Source: Vibrio sp. CAU 1672 (GTDB lineage Bacteria > Pseudomonadota > Gammaproteobacteria > Enterobacterales > Vibrionaceae). Taken from it: a DNA stretch of 64,000 bases. The stretch spans positions 124,001-188,000 of the forward strand of contig NZ_JARHUF010000008.1 in assembly GCF_029223195.1 (NCBI RefSeq), written 5' to 3'. Shown here piece by piece: positions 45,071-54,033 of this stretch. The notes beneath the pieces are model-generated. The model was given only the letters and a program-made list of their open reading frames with translations, did not search any database and was not told the DNA's origin. A program made the translations under genes and the position numbers. Numbering within the stretch: the stretch's first letter is position 1; the number at the start of each line of letters is the position of its first letter.

Positions 45071-46651
45071 ATGAACAAGAGACTCTGGCCCATTGCTATA
45101 CTCAGTGTTGGTTTGCTGGCCGCCTACTGGCTGTTGGGAGACCGCTCTATGGCGTCCGCGACTGGCTCATCACCAACAGCAAACCGTGCGGCCCCCCCAG
45201 CATCTGCACATGGTGAGCCCGGCGCTGTGATCGAGCTAAAACAAACGCTGATGACTGCAGACGAGCTGAAAATAAGCCCCTTCCCTGACGGCACAAACGT
45301 CGCAGAGCCAATAGCCAATAAGCTCACCGAACAGGCTCAAGAACCTTTGCTCTCATCGCAGGCCAATCACTCCCACCTTCTGCAAACTGCAGCTGAGACA
45401 ACGAAACCTCAAGACGATACCACGCTGAACGGTAAGCCAATCATCAACCTGGCTGTTGAGCAGCAATTGCAAACCCTCCTCTACGCCTGGGAGCTGACCC
45501 AGAACACGCCGGTTAACTACTCCCTGAATGTTGACCAGCTGTTTGAAGATCCGGATGGTGACCTGCTCACGACCAGGATCTGGCTGGAAAGTGATAACGG
45601 TTTGACTGTTCTGAACCAGGGACAAATCGTTGTCCGGGGTGCTCCTGAAAGAATCGACACCACCTCGTATGTGGTGGTCGCGGCTCGTGATGACTACCAC
45701 GGTGATCAGGAGCAGGCCTGGGTAACCACCCGATTTGAACTGCCAACGATTAATGAAGCACACCACGATACGGAACATGCTCTCATAGGGGGCACCATTT
45801 ACCGGCTTGAAACCACCACCCTGCTCGGCGGGCAAAAATATGCCTATGAAGTGGTGTATTGCGAAGCATTTCAGTTTAGTAACAACGAGGTGTTTTACGC
45901 CGCGGCAAACAACCAGAGAACATGCCCAAATGATACTCAGTTGGAAAAAATCGGTGAGTATCAGATCAGTGATAAGTCAGTGATTATTGCAGCCAACGGA
46001 ACTCGGCAAATCTGGACCACGAAAAAGGTATACCCGTCACAAGTACAAAAAGACACCGAAAACCTCTTCATTACAGTCTATGCCGGCAAGCGCTTTGAAA
46101 GCTATACCATGCAAAAGAGTAAACCAGCGATGGAACAGCGCTTAAATGTCCACACCGGTGAATACGAATATCAAATGACCATGTTTGATTATCTCTTCCC
46201 TATGCCAGGAAAAGGCTATGTACTTGGCGTTGCTGGTAATTATATCTTTGACCGTTCAGTACAGGCAGATAACCAGATGGACGTGATGGACTCTGACCTC
46301 AATATGAAATCACCAAACCAGGACCTGTACTGCAATGATTTTCAGTCTTTCTGGTACAGCTCTGTCGTTGCCGGACCCGGAGAGTTCACTGATATCATCT
46401 CTTCGTCTGTGGATCCATTCGACAGCTCTGTTCCTCTTCACTGTGGTGAGTGGTATGACCCAAACTGGCAACGCACCTACACATTTTATAACCTGGAGTA
46501 TCCAACACACGAGACTTTTTTAGAGGGTGAAGCATACAGCTACATACTCAGACCTTTGCCTCAATTTGCTGACCGGGTAGAGGAACTAAAACTCAACATG
46601 ATTTACCACCGCCCAAAGGGAAGTCGAATAAAAAAAATCAAGAAAATTTAG
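45071..46651 (+). CDS. exported cadherin-like protein, fourth gene of the kinase-sigma operon
   Basis: 526 aa. The N-terminal hydrophobic segment (about 6-22) is a signal anchor or signal peptide without a lipobox. A low-complexity stretch follows, then a cadherin-like domain (about 145-225; NVDQLFEDPDGDLLT, calcium-ligand-rich). The C-terminal domain of about 280 residues has C264-E265 and RTCPNDTQL at 283-291. Residues 128-526 look paralogous to 378-768 of the lipoprotein encoded downstream. It starts 3 bases after the sigma factor stop. Function is unknown; it could be a target or sensor of the sigma system. Confidence 0.7.
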   Translation: MNKRLWPIAILSVGLLAAYWLLGDRSMASATGSSPTANRAAPPASAHGEPGAVIELKQTLMTADELKISPFPDGTNVAEPIANKLTEQAQEPLLSSQANHSHLLQTAAETTKPQDDTTLNGKPIINLAVEQQLQTLLYAWELTQNTPVNYSLNVDQLFEDPDGDLLTTRIWLESDNGLTVLNQGQIVVRGAPERIDTTSYVVVAARDDYHGDQEQAWVTTRFELPTINEAHHDTEHALIGGTIYRLETTTLLGGQKYAYEVVYCEAFQFSNNEVFYAAANNQRTCPNDTQLEKIGEYQISDKSVIIAANGTRQIWTTKKVYPSQVQKDTENLFITVYAGKRFESYTMQKSKPAMEQRLNVHTGEYEYQMTMFDYLFPMPGKGYVLGVAGNYIFDRSVQADNQMDVMDSDLNMKSPNQDLYCNDFQSFWYSSVVAGPGEFTDIISSSVDPFDSSVPLHCGEWYDPNWQRTYTFYNLEYPTHETFLEGEAYSYILRPLPQFADRVEELKLNMIYHRPKGSRIKKIKKI

Positions 46652-46786
46652 GTTATGAGTAACGTCCGGCCCTCCCGAACGCTACCGCCAAAACCCACAC
46701 TGAACAAAAATCCAAGAAATTTTACGGTTTTTTTATAGTTTTTCGTGTCTTGCCGCTTGCTTTAATTGAGGTTAAAAAGGCGCTGC

Positions 46787-46818
46787 TTTTTCTGTTCTCA
46801 CGAAGTGAGATCAGAAAA
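46787..46818 (+). repeat. leader hairpin of the lipoprotein gene
   Basis: TTTTCTG-TCTCAC and GTGAGA-CAGAAAA pair around GAA with small mismatches, ending about 50 bases before the ATG at 46871. It is too far from the ribosome site for direct masking and may affect mRNA stability. Confidence 0.4.
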
Positions 46819-46870
46819 CAACAATAAGAAGCGACTTTCTCATTCGGAAACGGAACAAGGAAAAGAAACA

Positions 46871-49177
46871 ATGAATAAGCTGAGTTTACTAGCAGCGTCA
46901 GTGGCTATTGCGCTAACCGGCTGTGGCGGTTCAGATAGTAGTTCAAACGGTGGCAGCAATGGCATTGTAATTACGGGTTTTGATGGTTACTTCAAAAACG
47001 CGGTCGTATTTGAAGATTTGAACAACAACGGTCAATGGGACTCCAGCGATAAATTCCTTGGCCTGACCGATGAGAAAGGTCAGCTTCAACTTGATGTGAA
47101 ACCGGCAACTACGCTGGCCCTGCAGACGATCACACCAAACGGTGCCAAACAAAAACAACTGATTGCACTTGATCCAAAGCATGCGGGTACTTACACCGTT
47201 GATATGGATCACCCAAGCCAAGCCATGGCGCATGAAGTGGTTTTCCGTGCACCAAAGTCATCAGATGTCATTTCACCACTCACGGATCTGGTAGCGATCG
47301 AGATGGCCAACGATCCATCTGTCACTGAAGAGCAAGCGGCAGCGAAAGTAAACCTGGCACTCGGTGGTACTGAAGATGCACCAATCGATCTGTACAGCGA
47401 CTTCGTTTCCGGTGCCGACAAAAGTGCCGAACTCCATAAAACCGCTCAGATTCTAACGGAATCTAAAGCCCAAAACCCGGCAAACTACGAAAAGAAAGCG
47501 ACAGAGTTTGCCCAGCAGGCCGAGGCGATCGTCGGTGAGATGACACCAGAGCAAGTTGCTGACTTAAATAACAAGCCAGTGATTGAAGACGCGACACCAG
47601 ACAGCAACGAATTGTCACCAGTCCCAGTATTCAACACCAAACTGGTTGTGAACGAAAGCGTTGAGGATGCGGCGAAAGACAAACTAGAGAATTTGCCAGA
47701 AATCGTCAAAGGTGCTGCTTTTGCTGGTGTTGAACTCAACATCGACGGTCTGTTTAAAGACAAAGATCAAAATCTCGTCACGCCAAAGCTAACTCACAAC
47801 CTAAAAGACACCGGTATCGAAGTGAGCTTGACCGGCAACCAGCTCATCTTGTCGCCTGCCGCAACCGTGGACCAAGCGGGTGAGTTTGAGATTGTCCTGA
47901 CCGCAGAAGATCAAGACTCTGCCGGCAAAGTGCTCAGCACAGTAAGCGTCGTTTTCAAACTGGAGATCGACAGCGCAAACCAAGCCCCCGTAGTGATTGA
48001 GGCTGAGCAGCAGCGTCTGCAAGCGATTATTGACGGCTGGCAGCTGCAGCAGGGTGAAGCATTCGAACAAACGCTCGATATTTCTGGTCTATTTAAAGAT
48101 GAAGATGGTCAGATAACCGACTACTCTGCAGACTATGTGGAGGTCGAAGGCCTAGCGATCACTGAAAACGACAATGCCATTATCACCATTAAAGGCACCC
48201 CAGCTGACGCGCACGAGGCCGGCCAACCCTTCGCCATTAGCGTCAAAGATGACCAAGGCGCAGCTGTTCAGATGGCGTTCAGCCTGCCTGAAATAAAAGC
48301 AGGAGCAACCCCACCACCAGCGGCCCATCCACTGGAAGGTAAAACTTGGTACTACCTGGAGAGCGGCTCTTACGATGGTAATAGCAACGATGAACTCAAC
48401 TACTCCCGCGTCTGGTGTGAATCCATCAAATTTGAAAATGGCATTGTATATGGCAACGAGCGCAACCTGGCTAACCGCACCAACTGCAGCGATGCTGACA
48501 CGCAAATGGAACAAGCCACTTACGAAATTAACGATGGCCATCTGATTGCCACCTTCCATTTCGAAGAAGATGGCAAGCAGTTTACGGAAACATTTGCAGT
48601 AGAAGTGGCGGGTGACGCGGATAAAATTTCTCAAGGTGCCAAAACCATTGTTCATCGTGCCATCGAGGCTGAGGAGCCAGAAACCGAACGCTACACCTAC
48701 TTTGCTGATAAATCAGATGCCGAAAATCGCGTTCAGGTGAAATCCGATGATGGCTACGACCAGCGCTTTGGCTACATCTACCTACCCGGCGAACAGGAAA
48801 ATACCTGGGATCTGGGAATGGTCAGCTTTGCTCTGACTGAAAAAGCGCAAGGAGGCTACTCGGCTTACATCAATTTTGATGTGGAAGGCAAAGACTTCAC
48901 ATGTGACACCGTCAATGAATTCTACGAGTGGTTTACTTTCACCGGCGATGACATCACCCCTCAGGGCCAACAAAACTGGTACCCTATCTCGAGCTGCAAC
49001 ACTTACGCAGAAGATGGCGTTAAATATGCGAATATTTACTTCGATCTATCACAAGTAAACAGCCTGACAGAAGGCACCATTTACAGCTTCATCGGTACAA
49101 CCAAAGCCGAAAACGCTGAGTACGTCGAAGCCGTGAAGTTCAATATGGAGTGGACCGGCACAGGCGACAACGAATAA
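46871..49177 (+). CDS. cadherin-like lipoprotein with C-terminal paired-cysteine module
   Basis: 768 aa from the ATG at 46871 (AAGGAAAAG upstream); an in-frame ATG 105 bases earlier gives no signal peptide at its start. The lipobox is ALTG-C (Cys18), followed by a Ser/Gly linker. A calcium-loop pattern FEDLNNNGQWDSSD lies at 48-60. Two cadherin-like domains follow (about 283-365 and 395-472), then a C-terminal domain (488-768) with C516-E517 and RTNCSDADTQME. The Cys module and the preceding domain are shared with the upstream gene product. A 219-base gap separates it from that gene, so it probably has its own promoter and may be a sigma-factor target. A terminator follows. Confidence 0.75.
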   Translation: MNKLSLLAASVAIALTGCGGSDSSSNGGSNGIVITGFDGYFKNAVVFEDLNNNGQWDSSDKFLGLTDEKGQLQLDVKPATTLALQTITPNGAKQKQLIALDPKHAGTYTVDMDHPSQAMAHEVVFRAPKSSDVISPLTDLVAIEMANDPSVTEEQAAAKVNLALGGTEDAPIDLYSDFVSGADKSAELHKTAQILTESKAQNPANYEKKATEFAQQAEAIVGEMTPEQVADLNNKPVIEDATPDSNELSPVPVFNTKLVVNESVEDAAKDKLENLPEIVKGAAFAGVELNIDGLFKDKDQNLVTPKLTHNLKDTGIEVSLTGNQLILSPAATVDQAGEFEIVLTAEDQDSAGKVLSTVSVVFKLEIDSANQAPVVIEAEQQRLQAIIDGWQLQQGEAFEQTLDISGLFKDEDGQITDYSADYVEVEGLAITENDNAIITIKGTPADAHEAGQPFAISVKDDQGAAVQMAFSLPEIKAGATPPPAAHPLEGKTWYYLESGSYDGNSNDELNYSRVWCESIKFENGIVYGNERNLANRTNCSDADTQMEQATYEINDGHLIATFHFEEDGKQFTETFAVEVAGDADKISQGAKTIVHRAIEAEEPETERYTYFADKSDAENRVQVKSDDGYDQRFGYIYLPGEQENTWDLGMVSFALTEKAQGGYSAYINFDVEGKDFTCDTVNEFYEWFTFTGDDITPQGQQNWYPISSCNTYAEDGVKYANIYFDLSQVNSLTEGTIYSFIGTTKAENAEYVEAVKFNMEWTGTGDNE

Positions 49178-49198
49178 GCGCCGCCTCCCCAAATATCA

Positions 49199-49227
49199 AG
49201 CCCCGCACTGCGGGGCTTTTTTTATTC
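49199..49227 (+). terminator. terminator after the lipoprotein gene
   Basis: AGCCCCGCA and TGCGGGGCT form a tight hairpin followed by seven T residues. Confidence 0.92.
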
Positions 49228-49235
49228 TCGCGCGG

Positions 49236-50159
49236 TCACCTGACACACAACACATTAAGCAGTGATACCCCGGTTAACCGGTTAGGCTCGCGGTCGGCAA
49301 ACAGCCCCCAACGATCGTGGCCCCAGTACGGCAACTGCAATGGCCAGTGCTGTTTCTCCATGACACCGGAATCACGCAGCAGTTTAAACTCATCAGTGGT
49401 GGCCAGCGACATATTGAGCTGACGGCACAGGGCCTGCGAATCGGCGTAATTGAAACGGTTCCACGCCTTGCCATACTCCATGTAAAACTGGTTGCCACCA
49501 TCAAGCTGGTAGGGCACCACGTAAGTTTTTCCCTGCACCACTGCCTGCAAACGAACCTCAATGTTGGCGTCGGGCGATACTTTTGCCGTTGCGACCGGAG
49601 TGGGTTTGGCGGCGGGGACCACAGGCTTGGGAGCCTGAGGCTGAAACGCTTCCGTATCCGGACGGGTGGCAGCGGTTTTCTTCTTGGCGGCAGGCGCACG
49701 TCCACTCGCCGCCTGATCCTGATCCACTACCCGGATGAACGCATCCTTGTACCGGGCCAGGCGTTTGACCTGGTTTAATTCCGTTTTGGCTTGAGCAAAC
49801 TCGGTATATGGACCAATCAAGCAGCGATAGCCATCGGGTTCCGGCTTCATCCACACATCCGTGGTGATTTGCTTATATAACGGTTTAGCATGTGGTAAAG
49901 GCATTGGTTTGGGGAGCAGCCCACACTGAATCCAAAAAAAGTGGTTGCCAGCCTGCGGCACTTTTTTACCCCATAATCCCTGACCGATCGGGCAAGCTTG
50001 TTCCAGTTGCGGCAAGGCTTTATCACTGGCCTGACTGGCCTGACAGAGAAAATCATTCGCAACCACAGAAGTGGAGAACAGTGAGCCAGCCAGTAGCATG
50101 CTGAGGCTCAGCCCAGGTAGGAGGATTCGCGCTGATGTCAGTGCCTTCTTCATTTCCAT
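49236..50159 (-). CDS. SPOR-domain-like exported protein
   Basis: 307 aa from the ATG at 50159, with GAGTG about 8 bases upstream; the ATG at 50153 is also possible. A signal peptide or anchor covers about 1-35 (ILLPGLSLSMLLAGSLFSTSVVA). A Cys-containing segment follows (FLCQASQASDKALPQLEQACPIGQG), then a SPOR-like repeat (YRCLIGPYTEFAQAKTELNQVKRL) and a Pro/Ala/Lys linker (about 160-205). The C-terminal domain of about 100 residues is not recognised. SPOR domains bind denuded septal peptidoglycan, so a cell-envelope role is likely. It is convergent with the lipoprotein gene. Confidence 0.75.
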   Translation of the reverse strand: MEMKKALTSARILLPGLSLSMLLAGSLFSTSVVANDFLCQASQASDKALPQLEQACPIGQGLWGKKVPQAGNHFFWIQCGLLPKPMPLPHAKPLYKQITTDVWMKPEPDGYRCLIGPYTEFAQAKTELNQVKRLARYKDAFIRVVDQDQAASGRAPAAKKKTAATRPDTEAFQPQAPKPVVPAAKPTPVATAKVSPDANIEVRLQAVVQGKTYVVPYQLDGGNQFYMEYGKAWNRFNYADSQALCRQLNMSLATTDEFKLLRDSGVMEKQHWPLQLPYWGHDRWGLFADREPNRLTGVSLLNVLCVR

Positions 50160-50238
50160 ACGTTTCACTCTAAAACAGTTAGCGGTGATCATTATGACGG
50201 CAAAGCGCCAAAAAAAATGTGAACGAAAAGTGACTAGC

Positions 50239-50269
50239 AAAAAAAGAGCCGGAATATCATCCGGCTCTG
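50239..50269 (-). terminator. terminator of the peptide transporter operon
   Basis: On the minus strand AGAGCCGG and CCGGCTCT form a stem with an 8-base loop followed by seven T residues, 40 bases after the permease stop codon. Confidence 0.9.
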
Positions 50270-50309
50270 AGTTTAGAAATAATTTGTGCGCTACAACAAC
50301 GAATGAGCG

Positions 50310-51248
50310 TTAACCTTTATAAATTTTCGGGTTAAACACATCACGCAGCCAGTCACCGAGCAGGTTAATCACCAACACCAGCGTTACCAGAACGATGCCC
50401 GGGAAGGCGGTGATCCACCACGCGCCGGAGAAGATGTAGTTAAAGCCGATACTGATCAGCGCCCCCAATGACGGCTGATCGACCGGCAAGCCCAGCCCCA
50501 GGAACGACAGTGCCGCTTCCGACATGATGGCATTGGCCACCTGCACGGTTGAGATCACCAGGATCGGAGACAAACAGTTAGGCAGAATATGACGGAACAT
50601 GATCCGAGGTGCCTTAAAGCCCATCACGCGCGCCGCTTCAACATACTCTTTCTTCTTCTCGGCCAGGACCGAAGCGCGAATGGTTCGCGCATACTGCGGC
50701 CACTCAGCGACACCGATGATCACCACCAGCATCACCACCGCATACTGGCTGTAAAAATCACTGCCAAAACTCGCCTTGAAGATCGCCGAGACGATGATCG
50801 CCACCATCATGGTCGAAAAAGATAACTGCACATCAGCAAAGCGCATCAGGAAGCTGTCGATCCGGCCGCCAAAGTAACCGGCCGACAGGCCAATGATAAT
50901 GCCCAGAAACAGCTGTAAGCCAACGGCAAGAAAGCCGATCGTCAGTGACAGGCGCGAGCCGTACAAAATAGTGGAGAGGATATCGCGTCCCTGTTCATCC
51001 GTACCGAGAACAAAACGCTGATCGCCGTCCTCCATCCAGGAAGGCGGCAGTTCTGAGTCCATGATGTCGATGGCAGTCAGATCGTAGGGATCGGTCGGTG
51101 CCAGGATTGGCGCGGCCAGCGCCAGCACCAAAAACATCATAAACACCGCGAAGCTAGCCATCGCCACCTTATCGCGCAAAAAATAGTAAAGAAAATCCGA
51201 TTGTTTAAAACGCTCCCAACGAGAAGGAGCTGCAGTTGCCTGGGTCAT
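50310..51248 (-). CDS. peptide ABC transporter permease, DppC/OppC type
   Basis: 312 aa. The N-terminus matches the OppC_N region (DFLYYFLRDKVAMASFAVFMMFLVLALAAPIL). Six helices follow, and the EAA loop that docks the ATPase reads EYVEAARVMGFKAPRIMFRHILPN. It lies 2 bases after the DppB-like gene and is the last gene of the operon. Confidence 0.92.
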   Translation of the reverse strand: MTQATAAPSRWERFKQSDFLYYFLRDKVAMASFAVFMMFLVLALAAPILAPTDPYDLTAIDIMDSELPPSWMEDGDQRFVLGTDEQGRDILSTILYGSRLSLTIGFLAVGLQLFLGIIIGLSAGYFGGRIDSFLMRFADVQLSFSTMMVAIIVSAIFKASFGSDFYSQYAVVMLVVIIGVAEWPQYARTIRASVLAEKKKEYVEAARVMGFKAPRIMFRHILPNCLSPILVISTVQVANAIMSEAALSFLGLGLPVDQPSLGALISIGFNYIFSGAWWITAFPGIVLVTLVLVINLLGDWLRDVFNPKIYKG

Positions 51249-51250
51249 AA

Positions 51251-52228
51251 TTACGCTCCTTTTCCGGTTAGGTTGACGGTTGGGTTGATAATGCCATACA
51301 GCAGGTCAACGATGGTATTGGTAACCACAAAAATCAAACCGACAAAAATAACGTAAGCGGTGATCAACGGGGTATCTACCCGGTTGATCGCCTCAAGGAA
51401 CAGGAAGCCAGTCCCTGGCCACTGAAACACCGTTTCAGTCAGAATGGTGTACGCCACCATGGTACCAATTTGCACCCCACCGACCGTCAGGACCGGCAGC
51501 ATGGTATTTTTTAGGGCATGTTGGTAATAAATTTTTCTTAAGTTCAGCCCCTTGGCTTTGGCAAACTTAATGTATTCCGAGCTCAGCACTTCCAGCATCT
51601 CTGAACGAACCAGGCGGATAAACAGCGGCAACATGATCGACGCCAGGGCAATACACGGCAGGATCAGGTGTTTAATGCCATCGACGGTGAAAAAGCCCGA
51701 TTCCCAGCCAAGTACATTGGCCGTTTCTCCCCGCCCATAGGAAGGCAGCCAGCCCAGCTCGATCGAGAAGACATACATCAGCATGATGGCGGTGAGGAAG
51801 ACCGGGATTGAAATTCCGACACTGCTCATCGCCATGACAAACTTGGTGAAGACACTCTTCGGGTGAATGGCGGAATACACCCCCAGTGGTATCGAGAAGA
51901 CGATGATGATCAGTGTCGCACCAAACACCAGCTCTAGTGTAGCCACCAGCTTATCGAGGATCACCTCCACCGCTGGTCGCTTGAAAAAGTAAGATGTCCC
52001 TAAGTCACCTTGCAGGGCGTTGCCCACAAAGCGCGTATATTTTGTGATAAAGGGATCATTCAGGCCCAATTCATCACGCAGTGCCTGCCGCTCTGCTTCC
52101 GAAACCGACTGACCAACAAGCTCACGCAACGGGTCACCCAGATTGTCCTGTATGGCAAACGCCACCAAACTGATCACAAACATCACTATCAGTGCCTGAA
52201 ACAGGCGCTTGACCAGAAACGAAAACAT
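51251..52228 (-). CDS. peptide ABC transporter permease, DppB/OppB type
   Basis: 325 aa from the ATG at 52228 (MFSFLVKRLFQALIVMF), with AAGGGG upstream; an in-frame ATG 60 bases earlier is rejected. It has six helices and an EAA loop, EYIKFAKAKGLNLRKIYYQHALKNTMLP. It pairs with the DppC-type permease to form the membrane channel. Confidence 0.92.
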   Translation of the reverse strand: MFSFLVKRLFQALIVMFVISLVAFAIQDNLGDPLRELVGQSVSEAERQALRDELGLNDPFITKYTRFVGNALQGDLGTSYFFKRPAVEVILDKLVATLELVFGATLIIIVFSIPLGVYSAIHPKSVFTKFVMAMSSVGISIPVFLTAIMLMYVFSIELGWLPSYGRGETANVLGWESGFFTVDGIKHLILPCIALASIMLPLFIRLVRSEMLEVLSSEYIKFAKAKGLNLRKIYYQHALKNTMLPVLTVGGVQIGTMVAYTILTETVFQWPGTGFLFLEAINRVDTPLITAYVIFVGLIFVVTNTIVDLLYGIINPTVNLTGKGA

Positions 52229-52348
52229 TCCTTGCCCCTTAACTATCCATAGTTCTCTAATCAGAGAAAAACTCAGTCTGCAAACCAACTCAATCCGACT
52301 GAAATAAAATTGAGCCGAGTATCGAGTACCATCAACAAGTACTGACGA

Positions 52349-52371
52349 AGGAGGGAACCCTGTTCCCTCCT
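52349..52371 (-). repeat. intercistronic stem-loop after the binding-protein gene
   Basis: AGGAGGGAAC and GTTCCCTCCT form a perfect 10-bp stem with a 3-base loop and no U tract. Such hairpins between binding-protein and permease genes commonly stabilise the upstream mRNA and give more binding protein than permease; that role is inferred here. Confidence 0.6.
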
Positions 52372-52389
52372 GATGACTACATGCCGGGG

Positions 52390-53943
52390 TTATTCAACCA
52401 CCAGATCACCAAAGTAAGGCATCACCATTGGGTTGACGATGTCTGCCGCTTTCACGTTAGACTTCGCGCCCCAGGCTTCACTTTGCCAGTGTAGCGGCAC
52501 AAACGCGGCGTCGTTATACAACGTAGCTTCAACCCCTTTGAGCATTTCGGCGCGTTTCGCCGGATCGGTTTCAACGTTCGCCGCTTCAACCACTTTGTCC
52601 ATCTCAGGGTTTGAGTAGTAACCACAGTTGTACTGGCCGCGACCGGTCTCTTCGTTACGTGTCATGGTCAGGAACTCGTTGAAGTTCGCCGAATCTTCCG
52701 TATCCGAGTGCCAGCCGATCATCAGCATGTCAGCCGCACATTTGTCGAACTCTGGCCAGTACTGCGCTTTCGGCATGGTCTTCAGATCCACCTTGATGCC
52801 GATCTTAGACAGCATCGCGGCTGCCGCTTGGGCCACTTTCGCATCGTTCACGTAACGGTTATTTGGCGCCATCATGGTCAGGGTAAAGCCTTTCTCGTAT
52901 CCCGCTTCTTTCATCAGCTGTTTGGCTTTTTTCAGATCGTAGCGAGGAACCAGCGCTTCGTTATGGCCCACGTAACCAGCCGGGCTCTGTTGACCTGCGG
53001 CTGTGGCGAAGCCTTTCATGATTTTCTTCACGATACCTTCGTTGTTGATCGCGTGTACGATCGCCTGACGCACGCGCACATCTTTCAGCGCTTCGTTGCT
53101 ATTTTGGTTCATTTGGAAGGTGATGATACGAGTACCCGGTAGTGTTACCAGATCAATACCTTTGGCCTCTTTCACCCGCTTGTGGTCATTAGGGGCCACC
53201 GGGTGGATCATATCCACACCGCCGGAAAGCAGCGCAGCAACACGCGTGGCATCTTCTTTGATTGGTACCAGGGTCAGCTTGTCGACGTTCCCTTTCGACG
53301 CTTTGTCCCAGTAATCTTTGAAGCGCTCAAACTCGACTTTCACGCCCTGTTCACGCGCCGTGACAATAAACGGGCCGGTACCGGAAACGTTGGTCGATGC
53401 AAAGGAGTTACCGTGCTTGACCAGCTCCGCTTTGTCTTTGCCGTCTGCAGTAGTGCCGCTGTAGAACTTGCTGTCCATCGGGAAGATGTACGTCGCGGTT
53501 TGCAGCACCAGCGGGTATGGGCCTTTCGTCACCAGGTCAAACGAGTAATCATCCACTTTGACGATTTTCTCATACGGGTCAAAGATGGCCTTGAAGTCAG
53601 GTGAACTCAGCAGACGCTCGAATGTCCAGACGACATCATCAGCGGTCAGTGGGTTGCCTGAATGAAATTTCACTCCCTCACGCAGCTTGAAACGCACCGT
53701 GGTCTCGTTAATACGCTCCCAGCTTTCCGCCAGGCGAGGTTCAAAGTCCATTTGTTGAGTGAAGCGGACCAGTGGGTCAAATACCATGTGTGACATCTGC
53801 AATGTACCACCAGACAGTTGCTCATGCGGGTCCAGCGATACGGGATCAGCCGCGTAGCCAACTTTAATATCGGCAGCCAGTGCATTAAAACTCAGGCCTG
53901 CTGCCATCAGCGCCACTGCTAATTTGCTTTTCATGGTTTTCAT
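52390..53943 (-). CDS. peptide ABC transporter substrate-binding protein (SBP family 5)
   Basis: 517 aa from the ATG at 53943, 8 bases after AAGGAG; an ATG 6 bases earlier is too close to that site. The signal peptide ends FNALA-AD. The family 5 signature is VRFKLREGVKFHSGNPLTADDVVWTFERL. The mature protein (about 495 aa) binds peptides or related solutes in the periplasm. It is the second gene after the fused ATPase gene, and an intercistronic hairpin separates it from the permease genes. Confidence 0.93.
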   Translation of the reverse strand: MKTMKSKLAVALMAAGLSFNALAADIKVGYAADPVSLDPHEQLSGGTLQMSHMVFDPLVRFTQQMDFEPRLAESWERINETTVRFKLREGVKFHSGNPLTADDVVWTFERLLSSPDFKAIFDPYEKIVKVDDYSFDLVTKGPYPLVLQTATYIFPMDSKFYSGTTADGKDKAELVKHGNSFASTNVSGTGPFIVTAREQGVKVEFERFKDYWDKASKGNVDKLTLVPIKEDATRVAALLSGGVDMIHPVAPNDHKRVKEAKGIDLVTLPGTRIITFQMNQNSNEALKDVRVRQAIVHAINNEGIVKKIMKGFATAAGQQSPAGYVGHNEALVPRYDLKKAKQLMKEAGYEKGFTLTMMAPNNRYVNDAKVAQAAAAMLSKIGIKVDLKTMPKAQYWPEFDKCAADMLMIGWHSDTEDSANFNEFLTMTRNEETGRGQYNCGYYSNPEMDKVVEAANVETDPAKRAEMLKGVEATLYNDAAFVPLHWQSEAWGAKSNVKAADIVNPMVMPYFGDLVVE

Positions 53944-54033
53944 TTGCATAACTCCTTCATGCGGGAATCCGAGTCCCTTGTTGTTGTGTTTGCGTCTTTT
54001 TATGACTAAAGATCGCCAAGCGAGAAACTTGGT

